A DNA stretch of 55,648 nt from Paragemmobacter kunshanensis (GCF_011059185.1 NZ_JAALFE010000021.1:1-55648), one strand, 5' to 3'. Shown: positions 1-9,206, numbered from the stretch's first letter. Notes: a model not told the origin generated them from the letters alone. Program-made: numbers and translations.

Positions 1-77
1 CACTGCCCTTTTTGGGGCCAGAGGGTGCGATTGCCCTACGCTTTCTGACCGGCATGGCTCTGGCGGGGGTTTACCCG
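1..77 (+). repeat. Left copy of 77-bp terminal inverted repeat
   Basis: Bases 1-77 are the exact reverse complement of the last 77 bases of the window. Identity stops at base 78 (C here, A in the other copy read on its own strand). The repeat lies inside MFS carrier coding sequence. Exactly 77 bp is a common de Bruijn k-mer overlap length, so this is best read as a contig end at a segment present twice in the genome, not as a transposon end. Confidence 0.95.
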
Positions 78-938
78 CCCGCCCTCAAGTTGATGGCAAC
101 ATGGTTCGTACAGGGGCGTGGACTTGCACTGGGCTTCCTGATTGGCGCGCTGACGCTGGGGTCATCCATGCCGCATCTGGTGCGCGCAATGACCAGTGGG
201 CTGGACTGGCGTGCGGTGGTCTGGGCAACATCGATCTCGGCTCTGGTCGCAGCCCTGATGTTCGCGACCCTGTTACATGAAGGCCCTCATCCTTTTGGCA
301 AGGCCAGCTTCGACCCACGCAAAGCGTTGGCAGTCTTTTCCAACAGGCCGCTGCTTCTGGCCAATATCGGTTATTTCGGGCATATGTGGGAACTCTATGC
401 CATGTGGGCGTGGATTGTGACCTTTGCCACTGCGGCCGAGGCGGGTCTGAATACCTTTCCTTTTGGATCAGCGTCCATGTTCAGCTTTATTGTCATCGCA
501 TCAGGTGTCCTGGGGTGCTTGTTGGGTGGCTGGCTGTCCGATCGCATAGGGCGCTGCCTGACCTGCGCAGGGATGATGCTGGTGTCGGCGGGTTGTGCAG
601 CCCTGATCGGGCTGTTCTTTGATGGCCCCACGTTCATCCTCGGGCTTTTGGCTGTTGTCTGGGGAATTTCGGTGGTCGGTGACAGCGCCCAGTTTTCAGC
701 AGCGGTGACAGAACTGGCCGACAGCGCATTTGTTGGCACCGCCCTGACATTGCAGATGGGGATCGGATTTGCGCTGACCGTGCTGGCCATCTGGGGCCTT
801 CCTCTCTTTGCAGAGCTGATCGGCGGTTGGCAATGGGCCTTTCTCTTTTTGCTGCCGGGGCCGCTGGTTGGAGCATGGGCAATGCTGACTCTGCGTGCCC
901 GCCCTGAAGCCAGAAATCTTGCCCAAGGCGCCCGTTAG
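3..938 (+). CDS. MFS transporter, 5' end missing at contig edge
   Basis: Membrane carrier of the major facilitator superfamily, 311 codons visible. The frame is open to the window edge and the first residues (LPFLGPEGAIALRFLTG) lie in the middle of the N-terminal helix bundle, so the true start is outside. About nine hydrophobic segments follow, with the MFS loop signature near residues 180-190 (GGWLSDRIGR, the GxxxDRxGR pattern). The substrate cannot be read from sequence. The first 25 residues recur in inverted orientation at the right end, where the frame breaks off after VYP. A 9-bp inverted repeat lies 90 bases past the stop codon. Confidence 0.85.
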   Translation: MPFLGPEGAIALRFLTGMALAGVYPPALKLMATWFVQGRGLALGFLIGALTLGSSMPHLVRAMTSGLDWRAVVWATSISALVAALMFATLLHEGPHPFGKASFDPRKALAVFSNRPLLLANIGYFGHMWELYAMWAWIVTFATAAEAGLNTFPFGSASMFSFIVIASGVLGCLLGGWLSDRIGRCLTCAGMMLVSAGCAALIGLFFDGPTFILGLLAVVWGISVVGDSAQFSAAVTELADSAFVGTALTLQMGIGFALTVLAIWGLPLFAELIGGWQWAFLFLLPGPLVGAWAMLTLRARPEARNLAQGAR

Positions 939-1314
939 GCGCAAAACGCCATGGCGTGCGTAAAGCCCTTTGCCAAACGCGGGACAAGATATGTGGGCAC
1001 AGTCAAAGCCTGCCCTGCCGGATCAAGACCCCTGTCAGCAGAATCCCATGCAGGTCATTGCGACAGGGGTGGCAAAGCCCTGCCGCTGACATCCGGGCAT
1101 TGAACATGGCCGTCGGTGCAACTGCTGCCTGTTCTGCCTATTGCGGGATTGTTTGATGTGACCCCATTTGCCGCCGCTTTTGCGGGGTACTGACGCCAAT
1201 TGCAGCCACCGCAAGACGCACCGCAGCTTCCATCGCATCGATGACCACCACACGGTGTTTGCGGCACAAATACGGAACTATGTGAGAAACTTGGTATATC
1301 CGAGGTACGTTGGG
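939..1314. other. Intergenic stretch with one inverted repeat, no gene seen
   Basis: These 376 bases separate the convergent MFS and AAA genes. I see no convincing coding frame. A 9-bp inverted repeat (ACCCCTGTC at 1028-1036, GACAGGGGT at 1062-1070) has a 25-base loop and no T-run, so it is at best a weak terminator. Bases 1160-1260 look like degraded coding or insertion-sequence DNA, but I cannot assign them. Confidence 0.5.
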
Positions 1315-3609
1315 TCAAGTTCTTGAGCAGAATTTCAGCGTGCGCTGTGCATAGCCCACGAGTTCGGCATCGTTGATCAGCACTGTTTGCCAGGCCGGAT
1401 TTGTGTCGTGGTGGAAGCGGTTCGCATACCCAAGAAGCTGCTTTAGCTCCCTCACGTTCGCTTCCGACAGTATCTCGTCTTGAGCGCCGAGTTTCCGCTC
1501 GCATTCAAGAAGAAAATTGCCGAGAAGGCGCTCGGGCGGACAATGGGCGGGGCATGCAACCCGCATATAGCTCTCGAGGATATGCCGGAGGGCAGCGGCA
1601 ACCTCGCGCTCCTTGGTGTGATCAGCGGTATGAAGGTAGTCCCGGACGAGCTTGTGCCGCCGGTCATGCTCGGTCACCGCGTCGGCCGAGACGTCCCATG
1701 CCAAGATCGTTGACCCCGGGTTTGAGCGTGCGATCCGCGCCGATGATCGGCCATTCTTGTCAGCCGACGCCCACAGGTCGCAAAGGAAGGGCTTCGAGTG
1801 GGACAGCACTATTATCTGCCGGACCTTGTCATACAGTTCCCGCATGACCTCCATTGTCGTGAGCGATCGGTGTTCATCCAGACTGGTCATGGGGTCATCG
1901 ATCACGAGGATCTTGTCGGCCAGGTTGCCTGCCTGCTCCAGCGACGAAAAGAAGAACGCTAGAGCGAGCGTGTTTCGGTCGCCCGCGCTCAGCGTTGTTC
2001 GGAACGATGGGCCAGCGTCAGCCGTCAGCGGCACGTTCTCGTTGTTTATCACGACGTGGTAGTTCGCGGCAGAGCCGCCCCGGTTGTTGACCGAGGTCAC
2101 TGATCCCAGCCGGAACCCCGCGTTGAATTTTGCGAGGTAGGCATTGATTGCGACCTCATAAGCCGGAAAAATCGTCTCGCGGTATCTGTCGAGGGCCTCC
2201 CTCGCCTTCGTCCTGGCCGCTTCCGTCCTTGCCTTCTCGGCCTTCTCTTTCAGGTAATCGTCGCACTTCGCCGCCACATCCGGCTCAAAGCGAGCCTTGA
2301 TCGACTTCAGGCGCACAAGGTCGCCTTCCAGAGCCGATACGTCCGCCGAAGCCGCTTGCTCCTTCACCGTCTTGATCGCCTCATTGCAGGCTAGGAACTT
2401 GTCGAACGCCTCGGCTACCGACCTCCGCTGTTCATCGAAAGCGGCGACTGCCTCGACAGCCTGGTCGGGCAGCTTCATGGGCTCCAACGGCGACACTGCT
2501 TTGGCCCGTAGGATCTCGAGAACGCTTTCCCGGGCGGCGGTCCATGCCCGGACTACCGCGGCGGTATCGACGTGGATATCCGGAATCGGCGTGAAGGCCT
2601 TCCAAAAATCTCGGGTCTCCGAGACGTCCCGAATGGATCGCTCGAAGCCGGCCATCACCTCGCCGCCATGGTCCGCAGCGATCCCTCGGCCGAGGGTTCG
2701 AATATCGGCCTTCAACTGGCTGTAGGCATCGCTGAAGTAGGCTTGGTAGTGCGGGATCAGGTTGGAACCCGCGAGGTCTTGAGCGCAAAATGGGCACGCC
2801 TTGTGATCAAGCCCCGCTGAGGCCGCCTCTATCCGAGGCATGCCCTCGGCGACCCAGTTCTCTCCGTCCCGGCCGAGCTTCCGCAGATGCTCCCTTACGA
2901 GGGCTGCCGCTGCGGCCTCCAGCTCCGGAAGGCTCCGAGCCAGCACGGCGCGAATTCGATCAAGGTCGAAGCCTGGCAGGTTGAGGGACTGAAACGCAGT
3001 GCGCTGATGGATCGCACCTGCGGCCTTGGCCGCCGCCAGCCGGCGCTCGGCTTCCTCGATCTCCTGGTCGATGTCCTTTTTCGGGCTAAGGCCGCAGAAG
3101 GCGTCGACGCTAAACGGGCCGCGGGCCGCCGCCGGGATCGCATCCTGTTTCGCGCGCAGGTCTTTGTTGTGTTGCTCGATCCGTTCGACGTGGCCCTGAA
3201 GTGCTTTGCTCAGCGCCACGCCCTTCGCGCCGAGGATCAACTCGTGTAGATTTTGCCTATGACTGGTCTCGATCTCGATCCCTGAACACACGTTTTCTGC
3301 AACAAATGCGTCATCGAAGACATGTATCTCAGGTTGCGTCGCGGACCATGCGCCATTCTGGAAGATTGCCGATGCGCCAGAAAACTGAATTATAACATGC
3401 GGTTCATGCTGGGCCTTCAGACGCTTGCGATTCTGGATGAGGGAAGGATCGCCTGACGAGAGCGACTTTAAAATTGCAGATAACGTTGTCTTGCCACGAC
3501 CGTTTTCCGCGTAAATCACCGAGAAAGGAGTTAGCGGCAACTGTGCGCCAGACGATACATTGTCAAATTGACCCACATTACGAAGTAAAGAAATTCGCTC
3601 AATCGTCAT
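1315..3609 (-). CDS. AAA_13-type ATPase with zinc-hook motif (PrrC/RloC-like)
   Basis: 764-residue SMC/Rad50-like ATPase of the PrrC/RloC superfamily, often found in defence islands. Visible: Walker A variant ENGRGKTT near residue 35; coiled-coil-like arms; a CPFC motif near residue 271 in the arm tip, as in zinc hooks; ABC signature LSAGDRN near 537; Walker B ILVIDDP near 563; switch histidine in VLSHSKPF. The C-terminal helical region has R-x3-E (RHILE) and FHHD about 54 residues later. That recalls the Arg-Glu-His set of anticodon nucleases, but the spacing differs from PrrC, so tRNA cleavage is only a possibility. No hsd restriction genes are adjacent. The upstream Shine-Dalgarno is weak. 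Confidence 0.75.
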   Translation of the reverse strand: MTIERISLLRNVGQFDNVSSGAQLPLTPFSVIYAENGRGKTTLSAILKSLSSGDPSLIQNRKRLKAQHEPHVIIQFSGASAIFQNGAWSATQPEIHVFDDAFVAENVCSGIEIETSHRQNLHELILGAKGVALSKALQGHVERIEQHNKDLRAKQDAIPAAARGPFSVDAFCGLSPKKDIDQEIEEAERRLAAAKAAGAIHQRTAFQSLNLPGFDLDRIRAVLARSLPELEAAAAALVREHLRKLGRDGENWVAEGMPRIEAASAGLDHKACPFCAQDLAGSNLIPHYQAYFSDAYSQLKADIRTLGRGIAADHGGEVMAGFERSIRDVSETRDFWKAFTPIPDIHVDTAAVVRAWTAARESVLEILRAKAVSPLEPMKLPDQAVEAVAAFDEQRRSVAEAFDKFLACNEAIKTVKEQAASADVSALEGDLVRLKSIKARFEPDVAAKCDDYLKEKAEKARTEAARTKAREALDRYRETIFPAYEVAINAYLAKFNAGFRLGSVTSVNNRGGSAANYHVVINNENVPLTADAGPSFRTTLSAGDRNTLALAFFFSSLEQAGNLADKILVIDDPMTSLDEHRSLTTMEVMRELYDKVRQIIVLSHSKPFLCDLWASADKNGRSSARIARSNPGSTILAWDVSADAVTEHDRRHKLVRDYLHTADHTKEREVAAALRHILESYMRVACPAHCPPERLLGNFLLECERKLGAQDEILSEANVRELKQLLGYANRFHHDTNPAWQTVLINDAELVGYAQRTLKFCSRT

Positions 3610-3975
3610 TTTTCTCGGTCATGTCCTTCGGCATCTTTCAGCGGCCTCGATGTCTTGAGAGGTGCTCGGTAGCCATAAGTCCCCAGCGGGCGGCCGCTAT
3701 GTTGGATTGTGTGTGATGCTTGCCAGCGTTTCAAGGGCCACCTGGCGCACCGCCTCGGCCTATTCGCCGCTGATGCAAGACATGAGACGGAGGCAATTTT
3801 GGTCCCTCGTCCACCTGGTTGACTTCTAGTTAGCACCGGCAACGGACGACAACTTCTACGCCCTTCGTGTGATGCAACGGCTCGGCATCAACCGACCGGA
3901 CCGCGCCGCCCCCTTGCTTAAGAAAGCGGCGCGGTCGTCTGCTACAAGGCTCCTACAGGCATCAAGGGCACCCAC
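3610..3975. other. Intergenic stretch with decayed coding DNA and a perfect palindrome
   Basis: These 366 bases lie between the AAA gene and the DUF2958 gene. The plus frame ending at about 3978 reads for roughly 50 residues (DDNFYALRVMQRLGINRPDR and on) after an in-frame stop and without a start, so it may be the tail of a decayed gene. It also holds the inverted repeat listed separately. No RNA gene is seen. Confidence 0.45.
3899..3936. repeat. Perfect 11-bp inverted repeat, 16-base loop
   Basis: GACCGCGCCGC (3899-3909) and GCGGCGCGGTC (3926-3936) are exact reverse complements; the loop contains CTTAAG. No T-run follows on the plus strand, and on the minus strand it sits downstream of the DUF2958 gene. 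It could be a Rho-independent-like terminator for the minus-strand ArdC operon or a protein-binding palindrome. Confidence 0.75.
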
Positions 3976-4362
3976 CTAACCGCTCCTTCCGAAACCCGCG
4001 CCCCCTTCCCTCTGCGCCCGCGCATCCAGAACCCTCTCCGCCGCGCTGATGCTGCCCTCGGCCCGCGCCGCCTCGGCCCAGACCGAGATCGGGAACCGCC
4101 CCTCGAAGTGCAGATCCCGCTCGATCCCCATGCCGAAAGGCAGCCGGATCGCCGCCATCTCGCTCAGCGACCAGGAGCCCAATTCCGGGTAGCCGAGATC
4201 GGCGAGGCCGAAGAGGATGTCGCCGTCTTCATCGAGCTCGGTGGCCAGCCAGGTGCCCTGGCCGAAGGGGTTGAAGAACTTCACGACGGGGAGGTGATCG
4301 GCGTCCGGCATCCGGCCATTGGCGAGAAGCCGGGCGCGCTGGCTGGGGGTCAGGAGGATCAT
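3976..4362 (-). CDS. DUF2958 family protein
   Basis: 128-residue protein recognised as DUF2958 by its pattern: N-terminal LLTPSQRARLLANGR, then VVKFFNPFGQGTWLATELDEDG, then FGLADLGYPELGS. This family is typical of plasmids and integrative elements of Proteobacteria and usually sits next to ArdC-like genes, as here. No biochemical role is established that I know of. The start overlaps the end of the upstream antirestriction gene by 4 bases, so the two are probably translationally coupled. The last 25 residues are low-complexity and may vary. Confidence 0.85.
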   Translation of the reverse strand: MILLTPSQRARLLANGRMPDADHLPVVKFFNPFGQGTWLATELDEDGDILFGLADLGYPELGSWSLSEMAAIRLPFGMGIERDLHFEGRFPISVWAEAARAEGSISAAERVLDARAQREGGAGFGRSG

Positions 4363-5327
4363 GCCGCGACCCTCCCCTGTCCGGTTGCCTCGGCCGCGGC
4401 AGGCTCCGGCACATGGGCAAGCAGCCAGTCCGCGGCCTTGCTCGCCTGCGAGGCTGCACGGACGATGGCGCGGTTGTCCTCGCGCAGCACCTCGAGCCAG
4501 GAGCCGATGTAATCGGCATGGCGCACGGTGGGCACGATCCCCAGCGAGGCGCAGCAGAAGGCCGCATTCATCTCGGCAACCAGTTCCTCGAAGGCATAGG
4601 CCTTGGTCCCGAAACTCCCCGAGAAGTCCCGCCCAAGCCGCGAGGCATGGCCGGTGGCATGCCCGAGTTCATGGAGCGCGGTGCGGTGCCAGTTGATCGG
4701 CTCGAAATAGGCCTGCGGAGGGGGAACCTGGACGTAATCCAGCGCCGGGACGTAGAAGGCCCGGTCTCCCCCGATCCGGAAATCGATGCCGGTGGCGCGG
4801 ATCAGCGCCTCGACCTGCGGCGCGATCATGCCGGGCGGCGGCGGGGGTGCCACGACGGCGATCTCCTCCGGCAGGCCCTCGCATTGGGCGGCGTTGAAGA
4901 CGGTGAACCGCTTGAGGAAGGGGATCTGACCGGGCGTGTCGCCGGTTTCCCGGGCGCGGCGCTTTTCATCCTCGGGGGTGAAGCGGTCGGCATAGACGAC
5001 GGTGGTGCCGCGCTCGCCCTTGCGGACATTGCCGCCGAGCGCCAGCGCCTGGCGGAAGGTCAGCCAGGCTTGCGTCGGAAAGCCCTGCTGGACCACGGCG
5101 CCCCAGAGGATCAGGATGTTGATCCCGGAATACGGACGCTGGGTCGCCGCGTTCCGCGGCAGGGCGAGCGGCGCCTTGGCCGAGGCCGTGCCCCAGGGCT
5201 GGACCCAGGGCAGCCGCCCCGCCTCCAGTTCCGCGATGATCCGGGAGGTGATGTCGTCATAGATGCTGCTGCGGGCGCCGCCGTCGCGGGGCGCGCGGTC
5301 CTGTCTGGCCATCGGGGTGATCTCCAC
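4359..5327 (-). CDS. ArdC-like antirestriction protein (ssDNA-binding N-domain plus zincin)
   Basis: 322 residues. The N-terminal part (about 20-130: SSIYDDITSRIIAELEAGRLPWVQPW, then YSGINILILWG and KGERGTTVVY) matches the ArdC DNA-binding domain. The C-terminal part is a zincin-like metallopeptidase domain with HELGH near residue 218 and a downstream EELVAEM glutamate. ArdC proteins shield incoming plasmid DNA from host restriction during conjugation. Met6 is an alternative start. It lies just ahead of DUF2958 in a minus-strand operon and marks this stretch as plasmid/ICE-derived, which is notable beside a McrBC restriction system. Confidence 0.88.
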   Translation of the reverse strand: MEITPMARQDRAPRDGGARSSIYDDITSRIIAELEAGRLPWVQPWGTASAKAPLALPRNAATQRPYSGINILILWGAVVQQGFPTQAWLTFRQALALGGNVRKGERGTTVVYADRFTPEDEKRRARETGDTPGQIPFLKRFTVFNAAQCEGLPEEIAVVAPPPPPGMIAPQVEALIRATGIDFRIGGDRAFYVPALDYVQVPPPQAYFEPINWHRTALHELGHATGHASRLGRDFSGSFGTKAYAFEELVAEMNAAFCCASLGIVPTVRHADYIGSWLEVLREDNRAIVRAASQASKAADWLLAHVPEPAAAEATGQGRVAA

Positions 5328-5558
5328 GACGGGCGCCGGGGGCCTCTCCCCCGACCCTCAACCCGTCACGGAAATCCCGTCTGCACTCTCCCTCTGAGGG
5401 GGCGTTGCGGGGCCCTCCCCGCTCGAAGGGGGTGCGTCGGCAACGCCAGTGCCGACCAGGGGGAAGGCTTTCCCCCACAAACATCTTCGACCCTCATCCT
5501 ATGGAAACTGTGCCACCTTCCTCCTCATCACGGCCCGGCACTGCCGTTAGCCTTAGCC

Positions 5559-6302
5559 TTACCGCCAGGGCTCCGGCTCATAGGCAGCCTTGGCCACGAC
5601 CTTGCTGGCATCCCCGCGCGACCGGTAGCGGCCGATCATTTCACCGTTGGCGGCATCATCGACCGCCTGCACGCGGTAGAGGGTCAGGCTCTTGTCGCTA
5701 TTGGGTTTGAGCTGGAAGACCCGACCGTTCTTGCGGCAATAGACGAATTTCGAGCCCTTGATCTGGGTCCAGGGACAATCGGCATAGGAGAGGAGCCGCC
5801 GCTCCCGCTCAAGCCGCGCCTCTTCCGAACGGCGCTCGTCCTCCGCCCGCTTTTCATCGCGCAGCCGCTGGAACTGCGCGCTGGTGTAATCCGACAGCCG
5901 CCCGATGATTGCGGGCATCTCCGTGCCCGCCTCCTTCTCGGCCTGATAGATCGCGAGGCACTCGGTCTCGAGCTTCGGTTCGGGATCCCCGAGATATTCC
6001 TCCTCGATCATCGATTTCATGCGCTGCTCGAGATCCGTCATCGTCAGGGCCGGTCCGGGCAGGCTGTTGAGGAAGTCGAGCATGTCCGCCTTAGGGATCC
6101 AGCACTCGATGGCAGCGCCGAGGATCTTGTCGCGCGGCCCTTCCCATTTCTTCCAGATGGAACTTTCCCGATCGAGCTTCGTGACGATCTCGAGCGCCAG
6201 CTTTGCGAGGGACCGCTCCTCCCGCATGTGGCGCAGAGAGGGGCTGCGCACATACTCGGCCAAAAGGCTGTAAACGACCTGGGTCCGCTGGTTCATGAAC
6301 AT
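5559..6302 (-). CDS. Unknown mobile-element-associated protein
   Basis: 247 residues, not recognised. The start is well supported: a full AAGGAGG Shine-Dalgarno (plus strand 6308-6314) sits 5 bases ahead of the ATG. The middle (about residues 140-180) is a charged helical stretch rich in Arg and Glu, probably coiled coil. The C-terminal 70 residues look like a small beta domain (GSKFVYCRKNGRVFQLKP). It has no signal peptide or membrane segment. It is followed, after 231 non-coding bases, by the ArdC-DUF2958 pair and probably belongs to the same transferred block. Confidence 0.7.
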   Translation of the reverse strand: MFMNQRTQVVYSLLAEYVRSPSLRHMREERSLAKLALEIVTKLDRESSIWKKWEGPRDKILGAAIECWIPKADMLDFLNSLPGPALTMTDLEQRMKSMIEEEYLGDPEPKLETECLAIYQAEKEAGTEMPAIIGRLSDYTSAQFQRLRDEKRAEDERRSEEARLERERRLLSYADCPWTQIKGSKFVYCRKNGRVFQLKPNSDKSLTLYRVQAVDDAANGEMIGRYRSRGDASKVVAKAAYEPEPWR

Positions 6303-6316
6303 GTCTTCCTCCTTGA

Positions 6317-6610
6317 ATGCGCCATAGGTTCAACCACGGGTTCCCCCCGTTCAACGCCTTGATTCAGGAGTTTTCCGCGCTGACAGAGCAAGACCCCCCA
6401 GAAGACGGCCCGACCCAGCCAAGCGAATTCGAGGCGTTTCGCGAAAGCATGGTCTTCGAAGGGCCGGAATTGACCTTCACCCCCCATGGGTCGCCCGACC
6501 CAAGATTGATGCGCCTTGTCCGTCTTCTCGCACAGCAGGCGGCGCGCGAATGCTACGAAGAGGAGCTGCGACTGGCGCGGGAAAAGAGGCGCGAGGCTCC
6601 CCCCGCCTGA
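6317..6610 (+). CDS. Possible small protein, divergent
   Basis: 97 codons, acidic in the middle and with a helical C-terminus (RLVRLLAQQAARECYEEELR). No homology recognised and no Shine-Dalgarno ahead of the ATG. The start lies immediately behind the strong ribosome site of the divergent gene, so both could share a promoter region. The amino-acid make-up looks protein-like rather than random, but the call is weak. Confidence 0.35.
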   Translation: MRHRFNHGFPPFNALIQEFSALTEQDPPEDGPTQPSEFEAFRESMVFEGPELTFTPHGSPDPRLMRLVRLLAQQAARECYEEELRLAREKRREAPPA

Positions 6611-6735
6611 ACGCAGGTCAGGGGCGATCGGCCGTCCCGCTTTCTGCGCACTGCAACGACGCGCCGCCGTGGCCACTGACAGGGCACCCGGCTCAACCCG
6701 GGCCCCGCATCATGCCATTTTCTGCATCGCGCGTT

Positions 6736-6741
6736 GTTATG
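6736..6741. repeat. Left target-site duplication of the IS21 element (GTTATG)
   Basis: GTTATG abuts the left terminal TGCGTATTCC of the element and recurs at 9313-9318 directly after its right end. Six bases is within the usual IS21-family range. Confidence 0.9.
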
Positions 6742-6837
6742 TGCGTATTCCGGGGTGATGCGCCCAGCGATTCCGATTTGATGCGCCCACCCGTTCCGAT
6801 TTCATCCGCCCATGGATTCCGGGGTATCCGCCCACCT
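6742..6837. repeat. IS21 left terminal repeats (four tandem copies)
   Basis: Four tandem copies of a motif of the form ATTCCG-n5-ATNCGCCCA, period about 24 bp. IS21-family transposases bind such multiple terminal repeats. Copies start near 6746, 6769, 6792 and 6815. Confidence 0.85.
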
Positions 6838-6907
6838 CTGTGACATGCTGCTGCGAGGCAATCTGTAACCGGCTACCTTCTGCCCTTTTTGGCACGAAGG
6901 ACGCCCG

Positions 6908-8437
6908 ATGAAGAGATTGCCGATGCGGAAGATACGAGATGTTTTGCGGCTATCAGCCGAGGGGCTTTCGACCCGTCAGATTGCTGCGCGCCTTGCGATC
7001 GGTCGAACCACCCTGCGGGGTTACCTCGATCGCGCTGCCGAGGTTGATCTGAGCTGGCCATTATCGCCCGACATGTCTGACACTGACCTTGAGCGCCTGA
7101 TTTACCCACGCATGGCACGTGATATTGCGAAGCGCGCGAGCGAGCCTAACTGGCCCTGCATTCACCGCGAGCTGCGCCGCAAGGGCGTGACGTTGATGCT
7201 CCTATGGGAAGAATATCGCGCTGATCATCCTGATGGGTATGGCTACTCCCGGTTTTGCGAGTTGTACACGCGATGGGAAGGCAAGCTGTCGCCGGTCATG
7301 CGCCAGCGTCATCCTGCAGGTGAGCGCCTATTCGTCGATTACGCCGGCCATACGATCGATGTGATTGACCCCGAGACCGGGGAGGTGCGCACGGCACAGG
7401 TGTTTATCGCTGTTCTGGGGGCATCAAATTATACGTTCGTCGAGGCGACCTGGACGCAATCCCTGCCGGATTGGATCGCAAGCCATGTCCGCGCATTGAA
7501 CTTCTTTGGCGGGGTGCCTGCCCAGATCGTCTCTGACAACTTGAAAGCAGGTGTCACCAAGGCGTGCTTTTACAACCCCGTAATTAACCGCACTTACGCA
7601 GATATGGCCGCGCATTATGACACGGCTGTTGTCCCGGCCAGGCCATATAAGCCCACAGATAAGGCGAAGGCAGAAGGTGGGGTATTGCTGGCTGATCACT
7701 GGATACTCGCACGGCTGCGCAATCGTCAGTTCTTCAGCCTTGCTGAGTTGAACGCGGCCATCAAGCCGCTGCTTGACAGGCTCAACGACAAGGTCTCGCG
7801 TCATCTGGGTGCCAGCCGCAGACAGCTTTTTGAACAGTTGGACAAACCCGCCCTGAAGTCGCTGCCGGTAGCCTCGTATGTTTATGCTGAATGGAAGAAG
7901 TGCCGCGCCGGGCTCGATTACCACGTCGCCATCGACAAGCACTATTATTCCGTGCCCTATCAGCTGCTGAAGAAAGAGCTGTGGGCGCGGATCACTGACC
8001 GCACGATTGAAGTCTTCCATGTCGGCGAGCGTGTCGCCTCTCATGTGAGGACGTCCGGCAACGGGAAGCACTCGACGCTGCGCGATCACATGCCAGCACA
8101 TCACCAATTCCGCGATGACTGGACGCCAGAACGCATCACAGCACGTGCGGCCCGCGTTGGACCAAACGTGGCCACCTTCGTCGAGGTCGTCATGCGTGAT
8201 CGCAAGCACCCTGAACAGGGATATCGGTCATGTCTTGGGGTGATCCGGCTTGCCGACAAGTTTGGCCGCGACCGACTTGAAGCGGCCTGCAGCCGCGCGC
8301 TTGCAATCAACGCCAGATCCTATTCGTCACTCCTGTCCATTCTCAAGAATGGGCTCGAGAGCAGGCCCCGCACCCGCGCCACGGACGAGCCTGCCATCAA
8401 CCACCCCAACATCCGTGGCGCTGATTACTTCCATTGA
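6908..8437 (+). CDS. istA: IS21-family transposase
   Basis: 509 residues, the DDE transposase of the element. An N-terminal helix-turn-helix (about residues 8-45, ILSAEGLSTRQIAARLAIGR-type) precedes an RNase H-like core with acidic residues at FVDYAG (about 143), IVSDN (about 212) and KAEGG (about 256). The C-terminal region has the Mu-type domain pattern YHVAIDKHYYSVPYQL. Full family length, no frameshift. Its stop is followed after 10 bases by the istB start. Confidence 0.95.
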   Translation: MKRLPMRKIRDVLRLSAEGLSTRQIAARLAIGRTTLRGYLDRAAEVDLSWPLSPDMSDTDLERLIYPRMARDIAKRASEPNWPCIHRELRRKGVTLMLLWEEYRADHPDGYGYSRFCELYTRWEGKLSPVMRQRHPAGERLFVDYAGHTIDVIDPETGEVRTAQVFIAVLGASNYTFVEATWTQSLPDWIASHVRALNFFGGVPAQIVSDNLKAGVTKACFYNPVINRTYADMAAHYDTAVVPARPYKPTDKAKAEGGVLLADHWILARLRNRQFFSLAELNAAIKPLLDRLNDKVSRHLGASRRQLFEQLDKPALKSLPVASYVYAEWKKCRAGLDYHVAIDKHYYSVPYQLLKKELWARITDRTIEVFHVGERVASHVRTSGNGKHSTLRDHMPAHHQFRDDWTPERITARAARVGPNVATFVEVVMRDRKHPEQGYRSCLGVIRLADKFGRDRLEAACSRALAINARSYSSLLSILKNGLESRPRTRATDEPAINHPNIRGADYFH

Positions 8438-8447
8438 AAGGAACACA

Positions 8448-9206
8448 ATGCTTGATCATCCAACTCTTCATCACCTCAAGGCTCTCAGGCTGGACGGCAT
8501 GGCCCAAGCTTTTGCCGAACTTCAGATGCAGGATAGAGCTGCCGATCTCAGCCCCGCTGAATGGCTTGGCCTACTCGTTGACCGTGAGGTTGCAAGCCGA
8601 GAAACAAAGCGGTTTGAAGCCCGCATGCGCACAGCCAGGCTGCGCCATGTGGGCGCCAGCCCAGAAAATGTCGATTACCGCGCACGCCGGGGCCTCGATA
8701 AGGCGCTGTTCCAAAGCCTGCTCACAGGCAGATGGATCACCGACAAACGTAATCTGATCATCACTGGCCCCTGTGGCGTCGGCAAGACCTGGCTTGGCTG
8801 CGCACTGGCGCAAGCGGCCTGTCGTGACGGCCTGACTGTGGTTTACAAGCGGATGCCGCGCCTCTTTGAGGAATTGGAGCTGTCCCATGGTGACGGACGC
8901 TTCCCCCGCTTGTTCCGAAACATCACGAAGGCGCAATTGCTGATCTTGGACGACTGGGGCCCAGACAGGCTGACATCACCGCAACGCCGCGATCTCATGG
9001 AGCTTGTCGAAGAGCGTTACGGGCGCGCCTCAACGATGATCACCAGCCAATTACCCATCAAAGCATGGCATGATGTCATCGGCGAACCAACCTTCGCAGA
9101 TGCCATCCTCGATCGCATCGTACACAACGCCTACCGCCTCGAACTTGAGGGCCAGTCCATGCGCAAGACCATCACCAAAATGGGTGACGAAACACATCAG
9201 GACTGA
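8448..9206 (+). CDS. istB: IS21 helper ATPase
   Basis: 252 residues, AAA+ ATPase related to DnaC that assembles on target DNA and activates IstA. Walker A GPCGVGKTW near residue 107 and Walker B LLILDDWGPD near 166 are both intact. I placed the start at the ATG preceded by AAAGGA, with the protein beginning MLDHPTLHHLKALRLDGM as is normal for the family; a longer open frame upstream overlaps istA and is not needed. Confidence 0.95.
   Translation: MLDHPTLHHLKALRLDGMAQAFAELQMQDRAADLSPAEWLGLLVDREVASRETKRFEARMRTARLRHVGASPENVDYRARRGLDKALFQSLLTGRWITDKRNLIITGPCGVGKTWLGCALAQAACRDGLTVVYKRMPRLFEELELSHGDGRFPRLFRNITKAQLLILDDWGPDRLTSPQRRDLMELVEERYGRASTMITSQLPIKAWHDVIGEPTFADAILDRIVHNAYRLELEGQSMRKTITKMGDETHQD

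Noticed and set aside
1155-1260. Remnant of an insertion-sequence end
   Set aside because: The stretch looks like degraded foreign DNA but has no inverted repeat, target duplication or transposase frame to support a call.
4413-6362. 649-codon plus-strand frame over the ArdC region
   Set aside because: It mirrors the minus-strand ArdC and unknown genes, which have family motifs and a strong Shine-Dalgarno; the plus frame has neither.
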